Source: Chloroflexota bacterium (GTDB lineage Bacteria; Chloroflexota; UBA6077). Taken from it: a DNA stretch of 10,884 bases. The stretch spans positions 1 through 10,884 of the forward strand of contig JAJYKO010000105.1 in assembly GCA_021788565.1 (NCBI GenBank). Direction: 5' to 3'. The notes under the pieces were generated by a model, which made no database searches, was not told where the DNA came from, and saw nothing but the letters and a program-made list of their open reading frames with translations. Within the stretch, counting starts at the first letter, position 1. Each line of letters starts with the position of its first letter. Made by a program: the position numbers and the translations under genes. Of the stretch, positions 1-6,775 are shown piece by piece.

Positions 1-1
1 G

Positions 2-85
2 GAGAGCCGGCCATACAGCAAGGAGAAATGCTGGGTGGTGGAGGCGATCCTGCGGCACGAGGATATCGGGCAAATAGCGGGCTAA
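2..85 (+). CDS. rpsQ: 30S ribosomal protein S17, 3' end only
   Basis: The last 27 codons and the TAA stop of a gene that begins upstream of the window. The readable peptide contains SRPYSKEKCWVVEAIL, which matches the conserved S17 C-terminal pattern RPxSKxKxWxVxE. S17 is a primary 16S rRNA-binding protein of the small subunit with an OB fold. Its position directly before rplN is the standard S10/spc junction (rplP-rpmC-rpsQ-rplN). Only the C-terminal end is present, so nothing can be said about its start. The extra residues after the motif (RHEDIGQIAG) form a short tail that is not part of the conserved core. Confidence 0.93.
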   Translation, partial: ESRPYSKEKCWVVEAILRHEDIGQIAG

Positions 86-155
86 CCAGGCTTTCGGAGC
101 CACCGGCAAGTGCTGTCCGGCCCGACCAGAGTAGAGTGACTAGGAGCCAGTTCTG

Positions 156-524
156 ATGATCCAACCGCAAACGCGCTTGAAAGTAGCGGACAACACCGGG
201 GCTAGGCAGCTCATGTGCATCCACGTGTTGGGTGGCGGGGCGAGACCGTACGCAGTAGTGGGCGACGTCATCGTAGCTTCGGTGAAGCAAGCCGTCCCCG
301 GCGGCTCGGTGAAGAAAGGTGATGTTGTCAAGGCCGTAGTGGTCAGGACAGCCAAGGAGTATGGAAGGCCCGACGGTTCGTACATACGCTTCGATGAGAA
401 CGCGGCCGTCATTCTTTCCGACAAGAACAATCCCAAGGGCACCCGGATCTTTGGCCCCGTGGCGCGCGAGCTCCGCGAGAAGAACTATATGAAGATTATC
501 TCGCTCGCGCCGGAAGTGCTCTGA
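156..524 (+). CDS. rplN: 50S ribosomal protein L14
   Basis: Encodes 122 residues, the usual L14 length. The N-terminus [19 protein letters not shown] is the classic L14 opening, followed by a [19 protein letters not shown] strand region and the conserved C-terminal segment [14 protein letters not shown]14 is a five-stranded beta-barrel protein that binds 23S rRNA at the subunit interface and contacts 16S rRNA in the 70S ribosome. An AGGAG Shine-Dalgarno at 142-146 lies 9 bases before the ATG. It is the first complete gene of the spc cluster here, 70 bases after rpsQ. That spacer holds a small GGCT/AGCC hairpin at 89-101 but no visible promoter or terminator, so read-through from the S10 operon is likely. 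Confidence 0.98.
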   Translation: MIQPQTRLKVADNTGARQLMCIHVLGGGARPYAVVGDVIVASVKQAVPGGSVKKGDVVKAVVVRTAKEYGRPDGSYIRFDENAAVILSDKNNPKGTRIFGPVARELREKNYMKIISLAPEVL

Positions 525-553
525 CCCGTCGAGAATCGGTTGAGGTACCAGTA

Positions 554-883
554 GTGAACATTAGAAGCGGCGACAAGGTAGAGGTCATCGCAGGGAAGGA
601 CAAGGGGAAGCAAGGCACGGTGCGGCGTGGATTGCCCGCCGAGGGCAAGGTAATAGTTGCCGAGCTGAACATCTCCAAGAAGCACGTCAAGAAGGGTGAC
701 CCCAAAAGGCAGCCAGGCATCATTGACGTTGAAATGCCCATTGACGTTTCCAACGTTATGCTGGTGTGCCCCGAGTGTGGTGCAAAGACCCGTGTTGCGC
801 ACCGCTTCCTGGAGGACGGGCGGAAGGCCCGGGCGTGCAAGAAGTGCAACGAGATCATCCCAGAGCGAGCGTTCAAGAGCTAG
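554..883 (+). CDS. rplX: 50S ribosomal protein L24, zinc-ribbon form
   Basis: Encodes 109 residues from a GTG start. A KOW motif occupies about residues 6-23 (GDKVEVIAGKDKGKQGTV), typical of L24, an assembly-initiator protein that binds the 5' part of 23S rRNA near the exit tunnel. The C-terminal half carries CPEC (C72, C75) and CKKC (C95, C98), consistent with the zinc-binding variant of L24 found in several phyla. The start is chosen because MNIRSGDKVEV matches the family N-terminus. The Shine-Dalgarno is weak (TGAGG near 541-545). The stop is followed by a spacer carrying heptad repeats before rplE. Confidence 0.97.
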   Translation: MNIRSGDKVEVIAGKDKGKQGTVRRGLPAEGKVIVAELNISKKHVKKGDPKRQPGIIDVEMPIDVSNVMLVCPECGAKTRVAHRFLEDGRKARACKKCNEIIPERAFKS

Positions 884-897
884 AAGCGAGTGCTCGC

Positions 898-932
898 GCA
901 CTGGCCTCTGGCTCACGGCTGCTGGCTCGCTG
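898..932 (+). repeat. Degenerate heptad repeats in the rplX-rplE spacer
   Basis: Five consecutive 7-base units follow the rplX stop: GCACTGG (898-904), CCTCTGG (905-911), CTCACGG (912-918), CTGCTGG (919-925) and CTCGCTG (926-932). They fit the loose pattern CNNYTRG that is also seen, more A/T-rich, in spacers further downstream. A small hairpin AGTGC/GCACT with a TCGC loop (889-902) overlaps the first unit. Unlike the other elements, no clear inverted second half is seen. The array ends just before the rplE Shine-Dalgarno GGAGA (936-940). Confidence 0.5.
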
Positions 933-946
933 AGTGGAGAGTGGGA

Positions 947-1489
947 ATGCCACGGTTGAAAGACAAGTACGAGCGTGAGGTAGTGCCTGCGCTCAAGGAA
1001 GAGTTTAAGTACTCGAACCCGCTGCAGGTGCCGCGCCTGGCAAAGATTGTGGTAAACGTTGGTCTAGGCGAGGCAATCTCCAACGCGAAGGCGTTGGATG
1101 GCGCGGTCAAGGATGTCTCGGATATCACCGGGCAGAGGCCCGTCGTCACCAGGGCCAAGCGGTCGATCGCGGCCTTCCGGCTTCGCGCCGGAATGCAGGT
1201 CGGCGTGATGGTGACCCTGCGGGGCGACCGCATGTGGGAGTTCCTGGACAGGCTGTGCAACGTGGCGCTGCCACGGGTGAGAGATTTCCAGGGCGTGTCC
1301 ACGAAGGCGTTTGACGGACGTGGCAACTACACGCTGGGTCTCAAGGAGCAGCTGCTGTTTCCCGAAATCGACTTCGACAAGGTGGACAAGGTACGGGGGA
1401 TGGAGATCAGTCTGGTCACCACCGCTCGGACGGACGAGGAATCGAGACGGCTGCTGACCCAGCTTGGGGTTCCTTTCGCTAAGGCGTAG
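947..1489 (+). CDS. rplE: 50S ribosomal protein L5
   Basis: Encodes 180 residues, the normal length for L5. The protein opens [14 protein letters not shown] and has the L5 signature [11 protein letters not shown] at residues 33-43. L5 binds 5S rRNA and 23S rRNA in the central protuberance and contacts S13 and the P-site tRNA. The frame stays open upstream to a GTG at 890, but ATG 947 is chosen. It has a GGAGA Shine-Dalgarno at 936-940, it gives the family N-terminus, and the upstream extension would translate the heptad-repeat spacer into non-conserved sequence. Confidence 0.97.
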   Translation: MPRLKDKYEREVVPALKEEFKYSNPLQVPRLAKIVVNVGLGEAISNAKALDGAVKDVSDITGQRPVVTRAKRSIAAFRLRAGMQVGVMVTLRGDRMWEFLDRLCNVALPRVRDFQGVSTKAFDGRGNYTLGLKEQLLFPEIDFDKVDKVRGMEISLVTTARTDEESRRLLTQLGVPFAKA

Positions 1490-1515
1490 CGATAAGTAGC
1501 AGAAGGTGTTGGCGC

Positions 1516-1537
1516 GTGGTTGGCGCTAGCAAACCAC
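1516..1537 (+). other. Small hairpin in the rplE-rpsZ spacer
   Basis: GTGGTT (1516-1521) pairs with AACCAC (1532-1537). A G-A mismatch separates this from a further GC/GC pair (1523-1524 with 1529-1530), closing a GCTA loop. The sequence TTGGCGC also occurs twice, at 1509-1515 and 1520-1526. There is no T-run after the stem, so it is not a classic terminator. It lies 10 bases before the rpsZ Shine-Dalgarno and may just shape the mRNA; function is unknown. Confidence 0.35.
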
Positions 1538-1559
1538 TGCAGTTTCTAAGGAGAAGAGT

Positions 1560-1745
1560 TTGGCCAAGAAATCGTTGATGGTAAAGGCGAGCCGCCCGTC
1601 GAAGTTCACGGTCCAGAAGCACAACCGTTGTGTGATTTGCGGCCGGCCTCGAGCGTACATGCGGAAGTTTGGGATGTGCAGGATCTGCTTCAGGCGGCTC
1701 TCCCTGGCGGGTGAGATCCCGGGCGTTACCAAGTCGAGCTGGTAG
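1560..1745 (+). CDS. rpsZ: 30S ribosomal protein S14, zinc-binding type Z
   Basis: Encodes 61 residues, the standard length of the short, zinc-binding S14 (about 61 residues) as opposed to the roughly 100-residue zinc-free form. Two CXXC pairs are present: C24/C27 (CVIC) and C40/C43 (CRIC), with the conserved [18 protein letters not shown] segment. It sits in the head of the 30S subunit next to S10 and S3. The start is TTG at 1560, supported by AAGGAG at 1548-1553 and by the family N-terminus [10 protein letters not shown]. Its place between rplE and rpsH is canonical. Some bacteria keep a second zinc-free S14 elsewhere; that cannot be seen here. Confidence 0.97.
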   Translation: MAKKSLMVKASRPSKFTVQKHNRCVICGRPRAYMRKFGMCRICFRRLSLAGEIPGVTKSSW

Positions 1746-1789
1746 CGAGAGAGATCCCGAAAGGTTAAGGCACTGTTGAGGAAGGTGAC

Positions 1790-2194
1790 ATGAATCTAAC
1801 GGATCCGATCGGTGACATGCTGACGAGGGTACGGAACGGACTTCAGGCCCGTCACGACTCGGTGGTCATTCCGCTGTCTCGAGAGAAGATGTCGGTAGCC
1901 CGAGTTTTGAAGGAAGAGGGTTTCATCCGCGACTTCGAGATGGTGCGAGAGAAGAACGCTAAGTCGCGCCTTATGCGCGTTCACCTGAGGTATGTCGGCA
2001 AGAAGGAGCCCGTGATCAGCGGGCTGCGGCGAGTGAGCAAGCCAGGGCTGCGAGTGTACAGAGGCAGCAAGGAGATCCCGATGCTGCGCGGCGGCTTTGG
2101 CCTGGTGGTAATGTCCACGCCTTCTGGGGTGATGAGTGGCCGCAAGGCACGGCAGCTGAACGTGGGTGGCGAAGTACTCTGCTATGTATGGTAG
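1790..2194 (+). CDS. rpsH: 30S ribosomal protein S8
   Basis: Encodes 134 residues and begins MNLTDPIGDMLTRVRNG, the conserved S8 N-terminus. The C-terminus shows the S8 signature: the segment STPSGVMSGRKARQLNVGGEVLCYVW corresponds to the family's STSxGxMTxxxArxxxxGGexLxyxW pattern. S8 is a primary binder of 16S rRNA helix 21 in the platform. In E. coli it represses the spc operon by binding near the rplE start; no such site is evident by eye here. A long Shine-Dalgarno GAGGAAGGTG (1778-1787) precedes ATG 1790. The 90-base spacer that follows is filled by an inverted heptad-repeat element. Confidence 0.97.
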   Translation: MNLTDPIGDMLTRVRNGLQARHDSVVIPLSREKMSVARVLKEEGFIRDFEMVREKNAKSRLMRVHLRYVGKKEPVISGLRRVSKPGLRVYRGSKEIPMLRGGFGLVVMSTPSGVMSGRKARQLNVGGEVLCYVW

Positions 2195-2268
2195 CTGTTA
2201 GCAACTAGCACTTGGCGATTATCGTGCGATGGAGTCACCCCTATTCGCCATCTGCTGATCGCTAATCG
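2195..2268 (+). repeat. Inverted heptad-repeat element, rpsH-rplF spacer
   Basis: Begins at the base after the rpsH stop. Four + heptads: CTGTTAG (2195-2201), CAACTAG (2202-2208), CACTTGG (2209-2215), CGATTAT (2216-2222). After a centre containing CACCCC come four inverted heptads, written on the + strand as CTATTCG (2241-2247), CCATCTG (2248-2254), CTGATCG (2255-2261) and CTAATCG (2262-2268). On the minus strand these read CGAATAG, CAGATGG, CGATCAG and CGATTAG. The two halves can pair: GCGATTA (2215-2221) with TAATCGC (2263-2269), and GATGG (2228-2232) with CCATC (2248-2252). It stops just before the rplF Shine-Dalgarno GGAGG (2276-2280). Confidence 0.65.
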
Positions 2269-2284
2269 CTCGGATGGAGGCGAC

Positions 2285-2830
2285 ATGTCCAGAATTGGGC
2301 GTATGCCTATACAGGTACCCCAGGGGGTGCAGGTAGAGGTAAATAGAAATCTCGTGACGGTGCGCGGGCCCAAGGGAACTCTTTCCCGGGAGCTCCACCC
2401 GGACATGAAGATCGATCAGAACGATGGCACGATCCTGGTGTCGCGGCCTACTGAAAGCCGCATGCACAGGTCGCTGCACGGGCTGACGAGAACGCTGGTA
2501 GCCAACATGGTGGCCGGGGTTACGGCGGGATACACCCGCAGGCTCGAGATTTCGGGCGTCGGCTACAGGGCACAGCAGGCGGGGAAATCACTGGTCCTCC
2601 AGCTCGGTTACTCGCACCCCGTCGCGGTCGAGCCGCCGGACGGAGTCACGCTGACGGCTGAGACGCCGACAAGAATCGTAGTGAGCGGCATCGACAAGGA
2701 GCTGGTAGGTGAGACTGCTGCCCGTATTCGCAGGGTACGACCGCCAGAGCCGTATAAGGGCAAAGGCATAAGGTTCTCAGAAGAGCAGGTCCGCAGGAAG
2801 GTTGGGAAGACCGGCGGCAAGAAGAAGTAA
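2285..2830 (+). CDS. rplF: 50S ribosomal protein L6
   Basis: Encodes 181 residues, the normal length for L6. The N-terminus MSRIGRMPIQVPQGVQVEV and the C-terminal segment PPEPYKGKGIRF (residues 153-164), followed by a Lys/Arg-rich tail ending KKK, are diagnostic. L6 has two related alpha/beta domains and binds 23S rRNA near the sarcin-ricin loop and the factor-binding site of the large subunit. ATG 2285 is preceded by GGAGG at 2276-2280. Heptad-repeat elements lie in the spacers on both sides of this gene. Confidence 0.98.
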   Translation: MSRIGRMPIQVPQGVQVEVNRNLVTVRGPKGTLSRELHPDMKIDQNDGTILVSRPTESRMHRSLHGLTRTLVANMVAGVTAGYTRRLEISGVGYRAQQAGKSLVLQLGYSHPVAVEPPDGVTLTAETPTRIVVSGIDKELVGETAARIRRVRPPEPYKGKGIRFSEEQVRRKVGKTGGKKK

Positions 2831-2835
2831 GCGAG

Positions 2836-2887
2836 CGATTAGCTATTAGTGATTAGCTCGTTGCCCCTCATACGTAATTGCTAATGG
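2836..2887 (+). repeat. Inverted heptad-repeat element, rplF-rplR spacer
   Basis: Starts 5 bases after the rplF stop. + heptads: CGATTAG (2836-2842), CTATTAG (2843-2849), TGATTAG (2850-2856) and the diverged CTCGTTG (2857-2863). After a CCCCT core come inverted units CTCATAC (2867-2873), GTAATTG (2874-2880) and CTAATGG (2881-2887), which read GTATGAG, CAATTAC and CCATTAG on the minus strand. GAGCGATTAGC (2833-2843) can pair with GCTAATGGCTC (2880-2890) with one G-G mismatch. It ends just before the rplR Shine-Dalgarno AGGAGGG (2894-2900). Confidence 0.65.
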
Positions 2888-2904
2888 CTCCATAGGAGGG
2901 ACGA

Positions 2905-3270
2905 TTGATAAAGGCATCGAATACCAGGGCGGCGCGGCTCAAGCGGCACCGCAGGCTGAGGGCCAAGGTTGAAGGCTCGCCGTCGCGACCGCGCCTTGCC
3001 GTCTTTCGGAGCCTCAAGCACATATATGCGCAGGTGATCGACGACACCACCGGGTCTACGCTTGTTTCCGCTTCCGACATCGACTCTGGCCTTCGCGAGC
3101 AGGTCGATGGCAACAAGACCGACGAAGCCAAAGTGGTGGGGGAAGCTGTGGCCAAGCGCGCACTCGAGCGTGGGATAACCAGGGTAGTGTTCGACCGCGG
3201 TGGTTTCCTCTATCACGGGCGGGTGAAGGCGCTGGCGGAGGCCGCCAGAGGCGCCGGCCTGGAGTTCTGA
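2905..3270 (+). CDS. rplR: 50S ribosomal protein L18
   Basis: Encodes 121 residues from a TTG start, with AGGAGGG at 2894-2900 ahead of it. The N-terminus is basic ([14 protein letters not shown]), followed by the L18 core [20 protein letters not shown] at residues 28-47. The C-terminal signature [20 protein letters not shown] leads to GLEF at the end. L18 binds 5S rRNA and, with L5, attaches it to 23S rRNA in the central protuberance. The TTG start gives an N-terminus of the expected length. The rpsE start follows the stop by 12 bases. Confidence 0.97.
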   Translation: MIKASNTRAARLKRHRRLRAKVEGSPSRPRLAVFRSLKHIYAQVIDDTTGSTLVSASDIDSGLREQVDGNKTDEAKVVGEAVAKRALERGITRVVFDRGGFLYHGRVKALAEAARGAGLEF

Positions 3271-3282
3271 GAGAGGCGATGA

Positions 3283-3798
3283 ATGACAAAGATTGATCCT
3301 TCGGGTTTTACCCTCGAAGAGCGAGTTGTAAAAATTAATCGCGTGGCCAAGGTGGTCAAGGGCGGCCGTCGCTTCAGCTTCAGCGCGGTGGTCGTGGTGG
3401 GCGATGGAGAGGGCGTGGTCGGTGCCGGGCTGGGCAAGGCGAATGAGGTTCCGGACGCTATCCGCAAGGGTGCGGAAGACGCGAAGAAGAACCTTATCCG
3501 CGTGCCGCTACAGGGGCACACTATCCCCCATGAGGTGCTGTCTCGGTTCGGGGCAGCCAAGGTTCTGCTGAAACCCGCCTCTCCCGGGACTGGCGTAATC
3601 GCCGGCGGCGGCGTACGTGCCGTCATGGAAGCCGCGGGTGTGAAGGATGTGCTCACGAAGTCCCTCGGCAGTGCCAATTCCATTAACGTGGTCCAGGCAA
3701 CCATGACCGGTCTGAAGCAACTCAAGGAGCCTGAGACGATGGCGCAGCAGCGGGGCAAGAAGCTGAGCGACATCATCGGGAAGGTGGCCAATGGCTAG
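3283..3798 (+). CDS. rpsE: 30S ribosomal protein S5
   Basis: Encodes 171 residues. The N-terminal dsRNA-binding-like domain includes [22 protein letters not shown] (within about residues 12-33), whose loop lies near the decoding region. The C-terminal domain has [22 protein letters not shown] (about 98-119) and [12 protein letters not shown]5 helps maintain translational accuracy and mRNA unwinding at the 30S entry channel. In other bacteria ram and spectinomycin-resistance mutations map in this protein; the residues seen here look wild type by eye. GAGAGG at 3271-3276 serves as the Shine-Dalgarno. The last 8 bases overlap the start of rpmD. Confidence 0.98.
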   Translation: MTKIDPSGFTLEERVVKINRVAKVVKGGRRFSFSAVVVVGDGEGVVGAGLGKANEVPDAIRKGAEDAKKNLIRVPLQGHTIPHEVLSRFGAAKVLLKPASPGTGVIAGGGVRAVMEAAGVKDVLTKSLGSANSINVVQATMTGLKQLKEPETMAQQRGKKLSDIIGKVANG

Positions 3799-3991
3799 CA
3801 AGGATCAGTCAAAGAAGGTGACCGTAACCTGGATCAAGAGCGGCATCGGCTACTCTCAGCGACAGAAGGACACCGTTCGAGCTTTGGGCTTGCACCGGCT
3901 TCACCAGACCGTGGAGTTGCGGGATACTCCTGAGGTTCGCGGTATGGTGGAGAAGGTGCGGCATTTGGTCAAGGTGGAAGAGGTAGCATGA
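3791..3991 (+). CDS. rpmD: 50S ribosomal protein L30
   Basis: Encodes 66 residues. The core [19 protein letters not shown] followed by [19 protein letters not shown] is the L30 fold signature (IGxxxxQkxTvraLGL...vvlxDtpxvrGMi). L30 is a small, non-universal large-subunit protein bound to 23S rRNA domain II. The ATG lies inside the end of rpsE (8-base overlap) and the stop overlaps the rplO start in an ATGA, so all three are probably translationally coupled. A GGGAAGG stretch at 3778-3784 inside rpsE can act as the Shine-Dalgarno. Confidence 0.97.
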   Translation: MASKDQSKKVTVTWIKSGIGYSQRQKDTVRALGLHRLHQTVELRDTPEVRGMVEKVRHLVKVEEVA

Positions 3992-4437
3992 AACTGCATG
4001 ATCTGGCGCCGTCCGAGGGTGCGAAGAAGGCCAGGAAAAGGATCGGACGCGGCAACGGCTCGGGTCACGGAACCTATTCCGGCAAGGGGCTGAAGGGCCA
4101 GAAAGCGCGTTCTGGTGGCAAAATCAATCCGAGGTTCGAGGGCGGACAGTCACCGCTGGTGCTGCGCCTGCCCTACAAGCGTGGTTTTCACAATCCGTTC
4201 AAAAAGCAGTATTACATCGTCAATCTGGAGAGCCTGCAAGGCTTCGATGCTGGCGCTGAGGTAACCCCTCAGTCTCTGGCGGAGGCCGGCGTTATCCGCG
4301 ACACCGAGCAGATGGTCAAGCTGCTTGGGGGGGGCGAAGTGGCGAAGGCCCTCAAAGTCAAAGTTCACACCTGGTCCCAGAGCGCCCAGCAGAAGATCGA
4401 AGCTGCGGGCGGAACCCTTGAAAGGGTAAATGAATGA
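3988..4437 (+). CDS. rplO: 50S ribosomal protein L15
   Basis: Encodes 149 residues. The N-terminal half is the Gly/Lys/Arg-rich extended arm typical of L15: KRIGRGNGSGHGTYSGKGLK, then GQKARSG, RFEGGQSPL and RLPYKRGF (about residues 17-67). A globular C-terminal domain with VKVHTWSQSAQQKIEAAGG follows. L15 binds 23S rRNA late in assembly. It overlaps rpmD and secY by 4 bases at each end (ATGA junctions). The codons for GGG near residues 114-116 create a run of eight Gs at 4327-4334. Confidence 0.98.
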   Translation: MKLHDLAPSEGAKKARKRIGRGNGSGHGTYSGKGLKGQKARSGGKINPRFEGGQSPLVLRLPYKRGFHNPFKKQYYIVNLESLQGFDAGAEVTPQSLAEAGVIRDTEQMVKLLGGGEVAKALKVKVHTWSQSAQQKIEAAGGTLERVNE

Positions 4438-5720
4438 TCGACTCTGTCGTCAACGCATTTAAGATTGCGGACCTGCGGCGCAAACTCCTGTTCACATTTG
4501 CCATGCTGGTGGCGTTCAGGTTTCTCGCGCACGTTCCGGTTCCAGGCGTAAATGCGCAGGCGTTGAAGCAACTGTTCGCGAGTAATCAGCTCATTGGCAT
4601 GCTGGACCTGTTTTCCGGCGGCGCGATGTCCAGCTTCTCTATAGCGGCGATGGGGGTTTATCCGTACATCACCGCATCCATCATCATGCAGCTGCTGATA
4701 CCGATGGTTCCAGCGCTGCAGGAGCTGTCGAAGGAAGGCGAGTCCGGGCGCGACAAGATCAACCAGTACATACACTGGCTGACAGTTCCGCTGGCTGCGC
4801 TGCAGGCATTGGGCACGGGCTCGCTGCTGGCCAACAGCCAGGTGGGCGTGATCCGTGATTTCAATCTGTTCGTCTACCCGCTCTCGACCCTGTCGATCAT
4901 CCTGAGCATGACGGCCGGTACGATGCTGGCGGTCTGGATTGGCGAGTTGATCACGGAGAACGGCATCGGCAATGGCATATCCATCGTGATCTTCGGCGGT
5001 ATCGTCGCGCGCCTCCCCAGTGCTGCTGCACAGGGGCTGGCAGGGGGCATCAATATCGTGGGCCTCGTGGCCTTCGCGGTGCTGGGTGTCTTGACGGTAG
5101 CGGCCATAGTGGTGGTCCAGGAAGGGCAGCGCCGGATTCCGGTCCAGTTCGCGAAGCGTATTCGCGGCAGCAGGATGTACGGAGGCACTACCACACATAT
5201 TCCGATCAGGGTGAACTCGGCCGGTATGATCCCCCTGATCTTCGCCATGTCGATCATGCTGTTCCCTGGAACGCTCGCGGGCTACTTCCAGTATTCGGGC
5301 GGCTTGCTCGGCGATGTCGGGAGTTTCATCGTCAGGTGGCTCAGCCCAACCAGCCCATTCTACTGGCTGCTGTATTTCGTCATGGTGGTAGGGTTCACGT
5401 TCTTCTACACCATAGTGATTTTCCAACAGCAGAACATACCGGAGAGCCTGCAGAAGAACGGCGGTTTCATCCCAGGTATACGGCCAGGCCGGCCGACCGG
5501 CGAGTACCTGAACAAGGTGCTCTTGCGGATCACCTGGTTCGGGGCGCTGTTCCTGGGTGTAGTGGCGATCCTCCCTTACTTCGTACAGAACCTTACCAGC
5601 GTCACGGCGCTCTCTCTCAGTTCCACGGCTCTGCTGATCGTGGTGGGCGTGGTGGTAGATACGATGAAACAGCTGGAGTCCCAACTGATGATGAGAAACT
5701 ATCAGGGGTTCATGAGGTAG
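4434..5720 (+). CDS. secY: Protein translocase channel subunit SecY
   Basis: Encodes 428 residues with about ten hydrophobic membrane segments, the usual SecY length and topology. SecY forms the protein-conducting channel of the SecYEG complex in the inner membrane, used by SecA and by ribosomes during co-translational insertion. Visible signatures are the plug and TM2 region (60-88, FSGGAMSSFSIAAMGVYPYI), GELITENGIGNGISIVIF (170-187), the cytoplasmic GQRRIPVQFAKR loop (231-242), GGFIPGIRPG with the C5 loop (343-352), and the C-terminal RNYQGFMR. The start overlaps the rplO stop as ATGA, implying translational coupling. The adk ATG follows the stop after 3 bases. Confidence 0.98.
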   Translation: MIDSVVNAFKIADLRRKLLFTFAMLVAFRFLAHVPVPGVNAQALKQLFASNQLIGMLDLFSGGAMSSFSIAAMGVYPYITASIIMQLLIPMVPALQELSKEGESGRDKINQYIHWLTVPLAALQALGTGSLLANSQVGVIRDFNLFVYPLSTLSIILSMTAGTMLAVWIGELITENGIGNGISIVIFGGIVARLPSAAAQGLAGGINIVGLVAFAVLGVLTVAAIVVVQEGQRRIPVQFAKRIRGSRMYGGTTTHIPIRVNSAGMIPLIFAMSIMLFPGTLAGYFQYSGGLLGDVGSFIVRWLSPTSPFYWLLYFVMVVGFTFFYTIVIFQQQNIPESLQKNGGFIPGIRPGRPTGEYLNKVLLRITWFGALFLGVVAILPYFVQNLTSVTALSLSSTALLIVVGVVVDTMKQLESQLMMRNYQGFMR

Positions 5721-5723
5721 CGG

Positions 5724-6395
5724 ATGGCGGCCATGTACGTGGTCTTTCTTGGGGTGCCAGGCGCAGGCAAGGGCACTCAGGCGGCTCTCGTTGCGCAAAA
5801 GCTCGGGCTGGCTCACGTGTCCACCGGCGACCTGCTCAGGGAAGCCGTCCGCGTGGGGACGGACCTTGGCAAGAAGGCCAAGGAGTTCATGGACAGGGGA
5901 GAACTGGTTCCGGACGAACTAGTGGTGGCGATGGTGGTCGCCCGTCTCGCTTCACCGGACGCAGCGGGTGGAGCGGTGCTGGATGGCTTCCCGAGGAACC
6001 TGTCCCAGGCGAAGGCGCTGGATGAAGGCCTTGAGCAGAACGGCAAGCAGGTAGATGCCGTTATCTTTCTGAACGTGGCCGAGCGCGTAGTTGTGGAGAG
6101 GATTTCCGGCCGCTGGGAATGTGGTTCGTGCCGGGCTCCTTACCACACAGTCACCGCTCCACCCAAGGTGGCCGGGGTGTGTGACAAATGCGGAGGAGTA
6201 CTCGTGCAGCGGCCCGATGATCGGCCGGAGACAGTCCAGCGGCGTCTTGCGGTATACTTAGAGCAGACACAGCCGCTGCTCGACTACTATCGCGCACGTG
6301 GCATACTGTCCGAGGTTAATGGCGATCAGCCCATTCCGCAGGTGACAGAGCAGATCCTATCTATTCTGTCCGCCCACGGTCTGGGCTCGGTTTGA
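5724..6395 (+). CDS. adk: Adenylate kinase, zinc-LID type
   Basis: Encodes 223 residues. It catalyses ATP + AMP to 2 ADP in the cytoplasm. The P-loop GVPGAGKGT spans residues 10-18, an AMP-binding-domain segment LVPDELV is at 61-67, DGFPR at 87-91, and the ATP-lid/arginine region RPDDRPE at 163-169. The long LID domain contains four cysteines (C133, C136, C153, C156), the zinc-binding form seen in many Gram-positive and related bacteria. ATG 5724 is preferred over ATG 5733 because GAGG at 5714-5717 is well spaced for it. In many genomes map follows; here infA follows after 21 bases. Confidence 0.98.
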   Translation: MAAMYVVFLGVPGAGKGTQAALVAQKLGLAHVSTGDLLREAVRVGTDLGKKAKEFMDRGELVPDELVVAMVVARLASPDAAGGAVLDGFPRNLSQAKALDEGLEQNGKQVDAVIFLNVAERVVVERISGRWECGSCRAPYHTVTAPPKVAGVCDKCGGVLVQRPDDRPETVQRRLAVYLEQTQPLLDYYRARGILSEVNGDQPIPQVTEQILSILSAHGLGSV

Positions 6396-6416
6396 CATGT
6401 CTCGGGAGCGGTGAGG

Positions 6417-6635
6417 ATGGCCAGGGCCGACACTCTGGAAGTGGAAGGGACGGTGACCGAATCGCTGCCTAACGCGATGTTCAGGGTGGAGCTCCCAACA
6501 GGGCACAACATCCTGGCGCATGTGTCTGGCAAGATTAGGTTGAACTTTATCAAGATACTTCCAGGTGATAGGGTAAAGGTACAGCTCTCGCCGTACGACT
6601 TGTCTCGAGGCCGCATAGTGTATAGAGCTAAGTAG
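6417..6635 (+). CDS. infA: Translation initiation factor IF-1
   Basis: Encodes 72 residues, the usual size. It is a single OB-fold protein that occupies the 30S A site during initiation. Conserved segments include [43 protein letters not shown] and [13 protein letters not shown]. The frame also offers GTG at 6411, but ATG 6417 gives the standard N-terminus [11 protein letters not shown] and is correctly spaced from GGGAG at 6404-6408. infA lies between adk and rpmJ, the usual place except that map is missing. Confidence 0.97.
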   Translation: MARADTLEVEGTVTESLPNAMFRVELPTGHNILAHVSGKIRLNFIKILPGDRVKVQLSPYDLSRGRIVYRAK

Positions 6636-6659
6636 ACGAAGCATGCGGGGTTTGGTTCG

Positions 6660-6773
6660 ATGAAGGTATCAGCGTCGGTTAAGCCGCGGTGTGAGCACTG
6701 CAAGGTCATCAGGCGGCGTGGAGTGGTCATGGTGATCTGCAAGAACCCGAGACACAAGCAGCGGCAAGGATGA
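6660..6773 (+). CDS. rpmJ: 50S ribosomal protein L36, zinc-binding form
   Basis: Encodes 37 residues, the standard L36 length. It begins [21 protein letters not shown] and continues [16 protein letters not shown]. The zinc ligands of the C+ form are present: C11, C14, C27 and H32. L36 is the smallest bacterial ribosomal protein and binds 23S rRNA near the base of the GTPase-associated region. The Shine-Dalgarno is weak (GGGG at 6647-6650). It lies between infA and rpsM as in most bacteria and is followed by the longest spacer of the window, 116 bases. Confidence 0.97.
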   Translation: MKVSASVKPRCEHCKVIRRRGVVMVICKNPRHKQRQG

Positions 6774-6775
6774 TC

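Noticed and set aside
86..155. Further heptad array in the rpsQ-rplN spacer
   Set aside because: Only short matches and small hairpins (GGCT/AGCC, CCGG/CCGG) are seen; no consistent 7-base phase.
890..946. N-terminal extension of L5 from GTG 890
   Set aside because: The added residues translate the heptad-repeat spacer, are not L5-like, and ATG 947 has the Shine-Dalgarno and the family N-terminus.
1490..1559. Further heptad array in the rplE-rpsZ spacer
   Set aside because: The repeat there is TTGGCGC at an 11-base interval plus one hairpin, not a 7-base phase.
4365..5816. A long minus-strand open frame (483 codons) opposite secY
   Set aside because: It lies exactly antisense to a clearly conserved gene, has a composition rich in His, Arg and Gln without recognisable domains, and arises from codon bias of a GC-rich gene read backwards.
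5336..6025. Plus-strand open frame of 229 codons across the secY end and adk start
   Set aside because: It is out of frame with both conserved genes and its Gly/Arg-rich product has no recognisable domain.
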